Source: Macrotis lagotis
Taxonomy: Eukaryota; Chordata; Mammalia; Peramelemorphia; Peramelidae
Length of the DNA: 64,000 nucleotides
Direction of reading: 5' to 3'
NCBI RefSeq assembly: GCF_037893015.1
Contig: NC_133660.1
Coordinates: forward strand, 284,391,578 to 284,455,577
This document shows, one piece after another, positions 37,351-48,523 of the stretch; position 1 is the stretch's first letter; every line of letters starts with the position of its first letter. Position numbers and translations under genes: made by a program. The notes beneath the pieces were generated by a model. The model did not search any database and was not told the origin of the DNA. It saw only the letters and a program-made list of their open reading frames with translations.

Positions 37351-37665
37351 GAAAGCAGGAGGGGTGGGAATTCAGGGAAGACTGGAAGGATTTGCATGAA
37401 CTGATGCTGAGCGAGATGAGCGAGATGTACACCCTAACAGCAACATGGGGGTGATGATCAACCTTGATGGACTCTCTCATTCCATCAATGCAACAGTCAG
37501 GGACAATTTGGGGCTGTCTGTGATGGAGAATACCATCTGTATCCAGAGAAAGAACTGTGGAGTTCGAACAAAGACCAAGGACTATTCCCTTTACTTTAGA
37601 AAAAAACAGATATCTTCTTGTCTGATCTCGCTATCTCTTATACTTTCTGTTTCTTCCTTAAGGAG

Positions 37666-38286
37666 AGGATCAAAAGGAAATTTCAAGTTGCTTTGAGTCA
37701 AGTTGGCTGAGAGCAAAAGTATTGTTAGACACAATTAACTTTAGCTGGGGCCCTCTTCCCTACTGCCCTTCTTGATTTTTTATCAATTATGCTAAAACAT
37801 CTCTACCAATATGGAAATAGTCTATCATTTGATCTCTAATATGTATCTCCAGAACAAAAAAATGACATAAAAATAGCAAAATCTAATAATGGAGCTTCAG
37901 ATATGCAGGGTCCCCAAGAAATTATTAATTAAATAAGTTGGACAAAATAGTTGCTAATACCATAGAATTAACTTATAGCTTAAACATTAAAATCACATAC
38001 AAAACTTAAATTAGTTTGGAAAAATCTTAATGATCTTATTCAGTCTTAAAACAGAAACAAATCTTTAAAATTTAAACTTATCAAACTCAAATTGATATAA
38101 AGTATTTTTAAGTATCATACGAAGACCCAAAAGGTCCTTAGAAAGATAAGATTTCTTTAAAAAAAAAAGGGAGTTACAAAAGGGCAAAGGTTTGCTTAAG
38201 CCCAATTAAATTACACTTAATGCAAAACTCAAATTTTTAAACTATCCTTCCAAAATTCTCATATGAATATATTTTCAGGCTTATAT

Positions 38287-38329
<43 letters not shown>

Positions 38330-38429
38330 AATATACTCTTTGATAACAACAAACTTAAGTATACCCCAGTTTTGTTTTGTACAAAGATTTGACTCAGAAA
38401 ATCCTTGATAAGGTTTTACACCTAGATGT
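37666..38429 (-). repeat. Right arm of the 760-bp inverted repeat
   Basis: Reverse complement of 34,796-35,550 with few differences, apart from the length of its AT microsatellite (38,290-38,328). It sits inside the L1 3'UTR. Confidence 0.9.
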
Positions 38430-38811
38430 TTTCTCTCTCATCACATTCAATTTGGAGCAATGTAAATCATGGAAACAATGTAAAGACTGGTAAGGTCAGG
38501 GGAAAAATTGTAAAACTCAAAATAAATAAAATCTTTATAAAAAAAAGAAATAAGAAAAAAAAAGAAAACCACCATGTTGTTTTGCTGTTCAAAGAAATAA
38601 GATTTCAATAAGAAAACATTATGTTTAGTGTTATATTACAATACATGTCTCACCCTACTTGGAAATTTGATTTTCCTTATGATTGTTTTGTTTCATTTGG
38701 AATTATTTCACTTGGAATTTCGATACCTGTTGAAATTATTTTAATCACCTGAGCTGTTCTCATTGTTTAAATGAATATGCCCCTATTTCCAATGGCAACA
38801 TCTATTACCTT

Positions 38812-38940
38812 TTTAGTTTTTGTAGGGCAATGGGGTTAATGGCTTGCCCAAGCTCATTCGGCTAATATCAAGTGTCAGAATTTGGATTTGAACTCTTGTC
38901 CTCCTGACTCTAGAGCTGGGACACCACCAAGCTGCCCTGC
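38812..38940 (-). repeat. Older tRNA-derived SINE
   Basis: Antisense body (gtagggcaatggggttaatg to gacaccaccaagctgccct), more diverged than its neighbours. Confidence 0.8.
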
Positions 38941-39382
38941 AATATGAATTATCTTTGCCTAAATCCTTCCATGGGAATGACTCTCTCTCAAAGCTGGTTT
39001 CTAAAGGATGATATCTCAAGGGATCCAGTGAATGGAGCCCTTGCCCAATGGAGGATACCAGAATACAAAAGACCCCAGGTACTATTTCATTTTCCCTCAG
39101 ATTTTTAGTGCCCTCCCCTCTGGCACAGGGAATGTGATTAAATCGATTGCTCTACTGAATAATTGCTGTATTGAATAATAGCTTTATTGCTCTTTTTCCT
39201 ATTTGGAGTAGGGTGAATGTTCGCCCCCAAATGCTCCACTGCCCTAATGTATGAGATAAGGATGTCCATGGTCTTTTCTCCTCAAAGAGTTGAAGCGGAG
39301 ACCTATTGGTCAAATGAAACGAGTTTAAAGGAAGTTCCTTTCCTGCCCTTTGAGGAAGGATGGGATGTTATTATTTGCTTCA

Positions 39383-39600
39383 ACTGGGGCCCTCTTCCCT
39401 GCTGCCCTTCTCTACTGTTTCTCAGTTATGCCAAAAGATCTCTGCCAAGATAGGTCTATCATTTGAGCTCCACTATAGCTCCAGAAGAAAAAATTTACAT
39501 AAAAGCAGCACAACCTAACCATGGAACTTCAGAGGTACAGGGTCCCCAAGGACTCATGAATTAATAAGTTGGACAAAATAGTTGCTAATGCTATAGAATT
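39383..39600 (-). repeat. Third, diverged copy of part of the inverted-repeat sequence
   Basis: From aactggggccctcttccctg to aaaatagttgctaatgctat it matches the 37,740-37,975 part of the right arm in the same orientation, with more differences. Confidence 0.8.
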
Positions 39601-39689
39601 ATAGGATTCTCAAAAAATTATAATTCTGGTAAAAGACCGATTTCCTTAGAAGGTACTCGGTTTCCAAATATCGATCACCTTGCTAAACT

Positions 39690-40035
39690 AGTTAGAAATT
39701 AGGACTCCTAGGCATGTTATCCTGTTCATTACAAACTCAGGAAGACAATGATCAGGATGCTGGGAGAAGCCATGTCCAGTCAGGAAGAGCCAATCAGAGA
39801 GTATTGTACAAGGATGAAAGTCTTTGAGGGGCAGTTTTGGGAACTTTCATGGTTAGGTCACAAAGGAGTTTAATGCTTTTCCCTCTTTTCTGTTTCTGTA
39901 TAAAAATCAATTCTTTCCTAGTGGGGAGAGGGTGTGTGGTCATTTTCTGAAACTGCCTCCCCCTTAAGGTTTAGAGGTAAGATCTTTGAGAATAAAACTT
40001 TAAAATGTCTAACCTATATCTTCTGTCATTTTATA
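39690..40035 (+). mobile_element. Endogenous retrovirus LTR-like fossil
   Basis: Shares actcaggaagacaatgatca and a gaataaaac polyadenylation region with 42,395-42,740. Diverged. Boundaries approximate. Confidence 0.5.
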
Positions 40036-40849
40036 TGATATAAAATATTATACATTTCATATATATATTTATATACTTTTTATATTTTTAATGTTTTTAT
40101 AGTTTTAGGGTTGATATTACCTACCTCCTTTTTTTCTTCTCTTTTGGTCTACAAGCATTGCCATGCACCATTCTCACCCATTGGAGTATTGATAACATGA
40201 TTCCTAACAGCAGTTTTTGAAAACTTTTTTTGATAAAATAACTTAAATGTTTGGGGGTTTTATTGCCAGTAGATTATAGGTACCACGACCTTTAGAGTTG
40301 AATTCATGCTTGATCATAGGATTTGCCATTAAGGATCTCATGAGACTGAAGCCTGGCCTTCTATCTGAATCTGATCTTGGATAAATGTTCTATCAAGGGG
40401 GTTGAATATCCTGCCGGGGACACACTCAGTGGGAAAGTCTGGGGGGACAACTTTTCAACAAGTTTTGAGATTGGATGCCCTAACTAGATTTTTCCCAAAC
40501 ATAACATTTGGAAATGTCTCACCTGGCAGATTTAAAATCTGACTCAAGACACTTGGTCAACCTCCTACCTTACCTGGAAACTGAAATTTTCCTTTCTTAC
40601 ATCCTTGGTCCTTGTGGTAAATCCTATAATCATGTCAAGTAAGGTTTAAAAAAATAATATAAACTTATGCTGTTTTTGCTCACAGGGCTACTGTATATAG
40701 AGCCTTAGCATCTGGTGTCAGCTACATGTTCCTGGGAGAACTAAGATCCTTTAGCTTTTCATAATGCTAAGGGGATATTTAAGCAAACATGATAAAATTT
40801 TTGTGTCTTCAAGATACAATTCTCAAGTTCTATTTTAAAGAAAGGAATG

Positions 40850-40975
40850 TTTTTTTTTTAGGTTTTTTGCAAGGCAATGGGGTTAAGTGACTTGCCCAAG
40901 GCCACATGGTTCAAACTGAGGTACTCCTGACTCCAGAGCTTGTGCTCTATCTATTGTGCCACCTGACTGCCCCTA
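40850..40975 (-). repeat. tRNA-derived SINE, shortened
   Basis: Antisense body missing the agctaggtaattattaagtg block. Confidence 0.85.
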
Positions 40976-41942
40976 AAAACAGGAATGTTAGTCAATTAAG
41001 TAAATCCAAAGAAGGATGACTTCGGTCTATTTTTTCTTTTTTTTAAAATTTTTGTTGATTTTTTTAAAAAAAGAATCCATTTTCAGCTAAAATTTCTGAT
41101 TCTTTTTAAAATGAACAAAAGATTAAAAACTTTTTATAAATTACCTCCTTGTTATATACCATTCTAAAAATGATTATCACATATGGATGTTACAAACTCA
41201 AGTTGATTAGAAACATTTGTAGTAGAATCTTTATTATTATGAAAAAGATTTTTTGTTTGTGGAACAGCATCTTACAAATGGGGAAAAATAATACCAAGTA
41301 TAAAACAATCTTTTAAAACTGGATTGTATAAAACTCTTTTGGTTCTCAGATGTTTATTTTGTAACTAAGCTCTCTGTGTGACAATTGGCAGATCAAATTG
41401 TAATTGCCATGATCTAAGGGGTTCCAAAATTATAAGTTTTGACCTGATAGAATTTATGTTATTTCTTTTACCAGAAAGGAAGATAACCTACAAGTAACTG
41501 GAATGTACTTGGAAAAACCTGTCACTGACAGATTCGGAAGCTACAGAAGGACATCAGCTATCTCCAGAAGAAGAAATGGACGAAAATTTTATGTTTTTGT
41601 TTATTTCGTTTTGTTTACTCCCTCTTTCAGTTCTTGATTATATGGGTTATATAATCAAAGGGGACTGACTGCCCCCTTTTGATCTCTGTCATTTGCCCCT
41701 TTGATTCTAAAAATGCTTTAGCCATCCTTATGACCTCCCCATACAAAGCTCATGTTTGCTATCTGCCCATTCTGCTAGTGGACCTCCATCTCCCTCCAAG
41801 ATAACCCCTCAGTTTTCTTCTCCTTAGTTGATGTAATGATGTCATCTTTGATTAAAATGGAAGAATATAATAACATAATAATATAATAAATTTCTCAAGC
41901 TATAATACTGAGGAATAGGCTGATGTCTGTTTTGGTTTGCCT

Positions 41943-42318
41943 TTTTTTTTCTCAAGGCCAATGAGGTTAAGTGATTTACACAAAGTCACACAAGTAATTA
42001 TTTTTTTTTAAATTTTATTTAAAGGGCCAGCTAGGTGGCACAGTGGATAGAGCACCGGCCCTGGAGTCAGGAGTACCTGAGTTCAAATTCGGCCTCAGAC
42101 ACATAATAATTACCTAACTGTGTGGCTTTGGGCAAGTCACTTAACCCCATTGCCATACCAAAAAAACCCTAAAAAAATTGTATTTAAGGCAATGGGTTAA
42201 GTGATTTTCCCAAGGTCACACAGCTAGACAATTATTAAATGTCTGATGCTAGATTTGAACTCAGGTCCTCCTGACTCCAGGGCCAGTGCTCTATCTACTG
42301 CACCATCTAACTGCCCCA
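41943..42318. repeat. Nested SINE cluster
   Basis: An antisense SINE fragment (41,943-42,000) is followed by an antisense SINE interrupted by a plus-strand SINE (42,025-42,175). The flanks aattttatttaaa and aaattgtatttaagg look like its target duplication. Confidence 0.8.
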
Positions 42319-42394
42319 AGTGACTTCTTTTTAAAGGGTACTCAACTTTCATGTCTCAGTCAGCTTTACCCCTAGATAAGAAATCAAGACCCAG

Positions 42395-42740
42395 GGGTAT
42401 CTCCCCCCAAGTTAATCACATACTCAGGAAGACAATGATCAGGAAACTGGAAAACTTGTCCTTGCCCTCATGATGCTTAAGGTCTAAGGAGAGATAGCAA
42501 TTCATCCCTTAGCATTGTAGAAGTCTCTGAGGATTAGTTGGGCAACTTAATGTTGTAAAACCTTCTTAGTCAGGTTTCCAAGGAAGTTAATGACTTCCCT
42601 CCATCTTTTGTTTTTGGGTAAATATTCCCTCTCCCTCAGTTGGAGGAGTCATCCTGGAGAGATGGCCTCCACTGAGAGGTTTCCACTAAATCCCAGAGAA
42701 TAAAACTTCATATCTCTCTATATTTTCTGTCATTTTATTT
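42395..42740 (+). mobile_element. Endogenous retrovirus LTR-like fossil
   Basis: Contains gttggaggagtcatcctgga and ccagagaataaaacttcata, matching the 29,900-30,240 piece, and a left part matching 39,690 onward. Diverged and alone. No intact retroviral gene nearby. Confidence 0.55.
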
Positions 42741-43015
42741 TAGCCCTATATTTTAAGTGCTATTTATTATAGGAGTTATTAATTACAATTCTAACACCAC
42801 TCTAGGCTCACTAGCCATCTGCCTTGAAACCAGATTGATTGTTGGGTCCCAGAGGAGCAGGGCTCCAGGGCTATCCCTGTGATTGGTATCTTCTGAAAAC
42901 ACCAATTCATGAGCCCCCATTGGAGGGCTTCCCCTTCACAACTAGCCAGTAATTAAAGATTTGCAAAGGGTTCTATATTTCACTTTATCCTCCCTTCTTC
43001 AACAAAGATAATTAA

Positions 43016-43072
43016 AGGGGTGGCTAGGTTGCTTCCCCATTGCCTTGCCAAAAAAACCATAAAAAAACAAAA
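43016..43072 (+). repeat. SINE with internal deletion
   Basis: The head ggggtggctagg is joined directly to the tail ccccattgccttgccaaaa. Confidence 0.75.
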
Positions 43073-43394
43073 AATAAATGAAATGTTATAGCAAGAATGG
43101 TAATTACAAAGCATTCCCATAAACACTCTCCCACAAAGACACATTTTGTGAGGGGAAGAGAGAGCATCATCCTGAAGTACAATGGCAGTGAGGAATAAAT
43201 GGTGGCCATGACAACTTACAACTCTGAAATGGAAGTCTCAACATCGTAACTTTCTCCAGGGGGTCCCCTGGAAGTCCACTTGTGTGTGGCATGGTCAAGT
43301 TGCTCCCTCATGCTCATGTGGGCCTATCCCCCACAAGCCACAGTATCTAGGCTGACTCAGAATCCCCTTCAGTGGTCTCTCATCACCTTCAGAG

Positions 43395-43525
43395 GCATCT
43401 GGTAGTACAATGGATAGAGACACGGGCCTTGGAGCCAAGAAGGTCTGAGTTCCAATGTGATCTCATCTATTTACCAGCTGTGTGACTCACAGCAAGTTCT
43501 TTAATCTTCCGTGCCTCGCCCCCTT
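43395..43525 (+). repeat. Older tRNA-derived SINE (MIR/MAR-like)
   Basis: gcatctggtagtacaatgga, ggccttggagccaagaaggt and accagctgtgtgactcac blocks. Confidence 0.7.
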
Positions 43526-44012
43526 CACTGACACTGAATTTTCCGAGCTGAAGTCCTCCTGTGTTCTTTCAGTAGGGCAAGATCCCTTAGTTTAAGATTG
43601 GCAGAAATCTACCTTTGATCTGTTAGGGAACCTTAATTCTGAGGTCTGCCAAGTCCTAGCAGGGGGTAGAGGGCTTCTAGCCCACTCTTCCTGGTTCAAA
43701 GTCCTTTATATCAGGAGGCACTCCACCTTGCCTTATGATTAAATCTAGATCCCCAGAACTGTCCTCCTCATGAATCCTGGGACTCCTCATGTCTCCTCAC
43801 TCCAGAAAACTTCATATGTGATCCTGCCTTAAAGCCCCAACTCAGCTTCTATGACTTAAGCCTCCATGACCCCCCCAGGTGTATGAAGAAGAGATGGATG
43901 GTCACACCCTTGATATTTCCATCACCCACCACTCTTCCACTTTCAGAATCACACCCCCCCCCAATCTTTTATCCAATTAATCCATCTTCTGCCTTAAAAC
44001 CATGAGCCTGGG

Positions 44013-44159
44013 GGCGGCTAGGTGGCTCAGTGGATAGAGCACTGGCCCTGGAGTCAGGAGGACCTGAGTTCAAATCAGACCTCAGACACTTAATAATGAC
44101 CTAGCTGTGTGGTCTTGGGCAAGCCACTTAACCCCACTGCCTGGCAAAAAAAAAAAAAT
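44013..44159 (+). repeat. tRNA-derived SINE
   Basis: Full, little-diverged body with an A-tail. Confidence 0.9.
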
Positions 44160-44689
44160 CCATGAGCCTGTTTTGGGTGCTCATGGCATCATCTATTACC
44201 CTTACACTGGGTTGGCACCCTTATTCCTCCCTTCTCCATTTCAGAGCCTCATGGGAGCAACTCAAGGAATGCTATGCTCTTCTCTATCCTCTGATCTACT
44301 GTAAATCAGGTCTGGTCAAGCTGCAATCTTGCATTGCTCCCTCCTTTGTCTCCTTTGTTCCAGTTCATTCTGGGGAGGGAGGGGGCTGGAGGAAATCTCA
44401 AAACCAGGCTGATGGGGCCCATTACAAACTGAGGATGTCTGGTTTTAACTGACCCCTCACTGCCCAAGCAAACCTTTTACTCTCCCCCCCACTCTGCTGC
44501 ACAGGGGCTGTTCCTTCTCCTTTCTTCTCTTTGGTCTCTGCCAGTCTACTGGCTCCTGCCCAGCGACCTCCAAACATGCCCATGCCACCTGCATGCTAAA
44601 AAGCCCTTGCTTGATCCAACCACCCTCTCACTCCCAGGGCCTATTTACTCACTTCCACAGGACTCTGGGGTTGAACTCCACTGGCTTCC

Positions 44690-45235
44690 TCCTGTCCATT
44701 CCTCTGCCAAGACGGTCCACCTGCAGACGTGAGGCCTTTGCAATAGCTGTCCACTGAGCTTGAAATGCTCTCTCCTTCTTACCTTGGCCTCCTTTTGTGC
44801 CTGTCCTTCTTCAAGATTCAAATTTCGCCTTCTGCAAGGGGTCTTTCCAGGCCATCCCTGTCCCACAATACCTTCCCTCAGGAATTACCTCTCATTCACA
44901 CTGTGGATAGCCTTAAAATACATGGGGGGGGCAGGGGGGCAGCTAGGTGGCACAGTGAATAGAGCACCAAGCTGGAATCAGGAGGACCTGAGTTCACAAC
45001 TGACCTCAGACAGTTAATAATTATTTAGCTATGTGATCTTGGGCAAGTCATTTAACTCCATCACCTTGCAAAACAAATAAAAAAAACAACCAAATAAAAA
45101 AATATAGTGGTTGTTCGTATGTGATCTCTTCCAGTAGGCTGTGAGCTCCTGGAGGTCAGGGACCTTGTTTGTTCCTCTCCACCTATCTCTAGACTTTGGC
45201 ACTAGTAAGTGAATAATAAATTACTGACTAACTGA
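44690..45235 (+). mobile_element. L2-like LINE 3' end split by a SINE
   Basis: gaaatgctctctccttctta, a cttcaagattcaaatttcgc segment, then after the SINE gtaggctgtgagctcctgga and ggtcagggaccttgtttgt: the order of an L2 3' end. The SINE lies at 44,936-45,085. Confidence 0.6.
44936..45085 (+). repeat. tRNA-derived SINE
   Basis: Full body with A-tail, inside the L2-like relic. Confidence 0.9.
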
Positions 45236-45294
45236 CTAACCTCAAATCTCACCTCCTTCAGGACTTTCCTGCAGCTGCTTCCCTGAGCAGGTAG

Positions 45295-45323
45295 ATGATT
45301 ATGATTATGATTATGATTATGAT
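45295..45323. repeat. (GATTAT)n hexanucleotide repeat
   Basis: Nearly five perfect GATTAT units. Confidence 0.9.
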
Positions 45324-45707
45324 CCTTTCTTTGATTCCTAGAATTCACCACTTACTCAATACCTCCGCAACCATAAGCTCGGTCCCTGGCTTTGGCTTAA
45401 TAGCCCGATGGACTTGCGGTGATCGGAAGCGGCCCAGCTGCTGAGGATTGGGGCTACTACATGGAGTAGCTGGGACACAGGCAGGGCCTCCCTCTAGGCC
45501 CTAGGAGCCCTTTCTTAGGCTGAGCGGCTCCTTCTATGTAAGTGGATCCCTCAAGCCGCAGACCCTGCCAAAGTTGGGGACCGCCTGCTGTGCATCTGAA
45601 GGCCTTCCCCTCTTAGCCCCCTGGGACTCTCTTGAGAAGGTATCACAGTGAGGAGGGGGGGAACCTATTCCATGCTCACTCTTTGTGAGCCCATTTGGGG
45701 GGGTTTT

Positions 45708-45858
45708 TTCTTGCGTTTTTTGGCGAGGCAAACGGGGTTAAGCGGCTTGCCCGGGGCCACACAGCTAGGTCGTTCTTTAGTGTCTGAGGCCGGATTTGAA
45801 CCCAGGGGCTCCGGACTCCAGGGCCGGTGCTCTAGCCACTGTGCCACCTAGCCGCCCC
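45708..45858 (-). repeat. tRNA-derived SINE at the BAD CpG-island edge
   Basis: Antisense full body. Several of its CpGs are kept (cggccgg-type bases), unlike other copies, as expected next to an unmethylated island. Confidence 0.9.
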
Positions 45859-45899
45859 CTCTGGGGTTTTCTTGGCAGCGATGCTGGAGTGGTCTGCCG

Positions 45900-46502
45900 T
45901 TTCCTTTGTAGTTCATTTTTCAGATGAGGAAACCGAGGCAATGGCAGCGCAGCGCCTCGCCCGGGGTCCCCCGGCTCGCGGATGGCGGACGTCTCCTGTG
46001 GCCGGGCACCATGCCCCCCGGCTGCCCCATTTCAGCACAAAGATGATAAGAGAAGCGGCCTCAGCCCTTTCTTGGCCGTGACCCTGGCCCGGCTGCGTGG
46101 CCGTGGGCTCGGCTCTGGCCCCTCCTCCGCCGGGCAGGACGACCCTCACCGCCCACGGTCCCCGCGGACACGGCCGTGGGGGCCTGGCCACGTGGGGGGG
46201 CCGAGGGACGGCGCGGCCCGCGGACACGCGGTGACACGGGGGGGGGGCTGAGGGGCGGGGTGACTGGGGCTGGCCCCGCCCCCCGTCCCGGAGGAAGCGG
46301 CCTCGGAGCGGAGGAAGGAAGGAAGGGCCCGCGCCCCCCGCCCGCCCGCGTGACGTGGCGGCCGCTGATTGGGCCGCGCCCGTGACAGTTTCTCTCACCC
46401 GGGCAACGGCCCCCCCCCCCAGGGAGCGCGCGCGGCCGAGGGAGCAGCAGCGCGGCCCGGCCCAGCCCCCCGCCAGCCCCCAGCCCGCGGGCAGCGCCGC
46501 CG
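45900..46502 (+). promoter_or_regulatory. BAD: BAD CpG-island promoter and non-coding exon 1
   Basis: CpG-dense sequence with a CRE-like tgacgtgg (46,351) and an inverted CCAAT ctgattgg (46,365). An inferred 5'UTR exon follows, ending at CCG|GTGAGT (46,502). The transcription start is probably about 46,400-46,440. Confidence 0.6.
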
Positions 46503-47059
46503 GTGAGTGGGGGAGGGGCGCGGCCCCCGGCCCGCCCCGGACTGGGGGGCGCCCCGCCGGGCAGGGCCGGGGCCTCAGTGTCCCCCTCCGCCCAGCGGGG
46601 CCGCGGGGCCGGCCGGGGCGGGCGCGGGGGGAGCGGGGGCCGCGGGCGGGCGGGGGGAGCCAGGCCCCGGCCCGAGTTCAAATCCCCGCTCCCTCCGGCG
46701 GGGGGGGGAGGAAGGAGAACCCCCCAAACCCCAGGTTGGGGGCGTCTCCCCCACTGGACTGGGAGCCGGGGGCAGCTGCCTCAGCTTCTCCTCCGGGGCC
46801 ATTGGGCCCGCGGCGCCCTCGGAGCTCCGGCCGCAGTAGGTGCTTCAGAAAGGCCCGGGCCCTGTTATGGGGAGGGGGCGACAGTCTCAGAAACTCCCAG
46901 AAAATGAATTTGGAAAACGATCCTGATACGTAGGTGGCAAAAATAAACCGATTACAAGGATAACAGTGAACAAACAAGAATACTGATGATGACAGGCGGC
47001 CCCAAAGCAGTGGGCTGACCCGGAAAGTCACTGGTGCTCATCAGACCACGGATTGAGCA

Positions 47060-47290
47060 CCTACTCTTGGCCAGAGGTGCAGGAGATGGAGCGCCGAGTT
47101 TAAACCCGGCCTCAGACACTGACTGGCCCAGTAACCCGGGCGGGTCACTTCACCCCTTTGCCTCAGTTGCCTCATCTGTCAGAGGAACTAGAGAAATGGC
47201 AAATGACTCAGGCAGCTTTGCCAAGGAAACCCCAGATGGGGTCACGAAGAGTCAAACAGACTGCAAAAACACCAGAACAACAGGTGTGCC
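47060..47290 (+). repeat. MAR-like SINE relic in BAD intron 1
   Basis: Blocks gagtttaaacccggcctcag, ttgcctcatctgtcagagga and aaaccccagatggggtcacg. The last block is the typical 3' part of a second marsupial SINE type. Confidence 0.7.
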
Positions 47291-48502
47291 AGAGGGACAC
47301 CACTCCCAGATAGGGGTTGTCAATCGGTCAACACATATTTAGTAAAACACCTACTGCGACCAGTCCCTGAGCTGAGATCCAGGAGTTCACAGGGAGGCAA
47401 AAATCAGGCCCTGCCATCCAGGAGCTGCCTGGCGAATGGGGGGGGGGTGGCGTGCCAACAGCTGGGTACAAGTTGCCAGGATCAATGCCGGGTCAGACCA
47501 GAGAGAAGGCACTGATTGCGGGCCGGGAAGGGCTTTCTGCAGAAGGTGAGGCTGAGGCTGAGATGGGAAGGAAGCCCACGGAGAGCTGACAGATCTCTCT
47601 CCTGGCAGGAATGACCGAGCCCAGTGGATTATAGTTCCTAGCAGTGGAAGACCAGTAGACAGGAGGCATGAGGCAAGGGTGAGGCCAATAGGATTCTGCG
47701 GGGTCCAGGGGGTGGTGCCCCCCACTCCCTTGTGAATGGCTTTCCCGTCTGTCATCTTCTTGAGGGTAGCAACTTTTCATTCTTGGCCTTGAACCCCCAG
47801 GGTATGGGGATTTTCATCTAGTCCCTTCACTTACAGAGAATGACTGACCTTATCCCTTTGAGATTTGGGGTATACTTGGGCTCAGCTTAACAAGCAGGGT
47901 ACACTGGCATACAAAAAGTGAGACACTCACCAAACATTCTTGAATGGGAAGCAGGGAAAATGACATTTTCTCTCTTTTATGGACGGGGAAACTGAGGCCT
48001 ATAGAGAAGGACTTGGGGTTGCACACAGTGGTACGGTGGGAGGAATGTGGGTCTAAGGAACCCAGGCTCAAAGTGCTGTGATGCCACCAGGGTGGCATGC
48101 ACCTTGCCTCCATGAGCCTTAGTTTTCTTCTCTGTTAAATGAGGGGGTTTGGTGGCACCAGAGATCTCCATCTGTTTTATGACATCAAGGAGATGTGATT
48201 CCATTGGTTTAGGCAGGTCCCAACCCCATCTTCACCAGTGGAGAGGGATATCTGGCCATTTATAACAACATTTCAGAGAGAATATAATGACCCACCCAAA
48301 GTCTCTCGGCTCAGGGTCAGGATTTGAACCCAAGTCTTACTTGGTGGCTGGGCTCAGACTTCATCCACTGTTCCTTGTTGCCTTCATAGTACGTTTATGA
48401 TTAGGTTAGACAATGCATTGGAGCCCCACAGATGGACCCTGGCTGGTTCTCCGCAGAATTCCCTCCCCTCACCTCTCTGCTCTTCTTTCTTCCCCAGGCC
48501 AC

Positions 48503-48523
48503 ATGATGTCTCCCACCCCATGA
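48503..48523 (+). promoter_or_regulatory. BAD: Upstream ORF overlapping the BAD start codon
   Basis: ATGATGTCTCCCACCCCATG is followed by A: a six-codon frame (MMSPTP) whose TGA (48,521-48,523) overlaps the BAD ATG (48,520-48,522) as ATGA. Scanning ribosomes meet it before the main start if exon 2 begins at 48,498. Confidence 0.6.

Larger units (their letters stand above)
36950..38550 (+). mobile_element. L1 LINE 3' end, interrupted twice
   Basis: ORF2 C-terminus and 3'UTR in three pieces: 36,950-37,127, 37,351-37,665 and 38,430-38,550. A SINE-bearing insert and the right arm of the inverted repeat interrupt it. The last piece (tctctctcatcacattcaat to aaaataaataaaatcttt) resumes where the second stops. 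Confidence 0.85.
40036..42394. other. Unassigned stretch between two LTR-like pieces
   Basis: Mostly A+T-rich, without a recognisable open gene. It could be decayed retroviral interior or unrelated DNA. It also holds the SINEs listed separately. Confidence 0.3.

Noticed and set aside
45400-45490. A 7SL/Alu-like word (gagtagctgggacacaggc)
   Set aside because: The match to antisense 7SL is limited to about 18 bases and the flanks do not follow. Chance or a very old relic.
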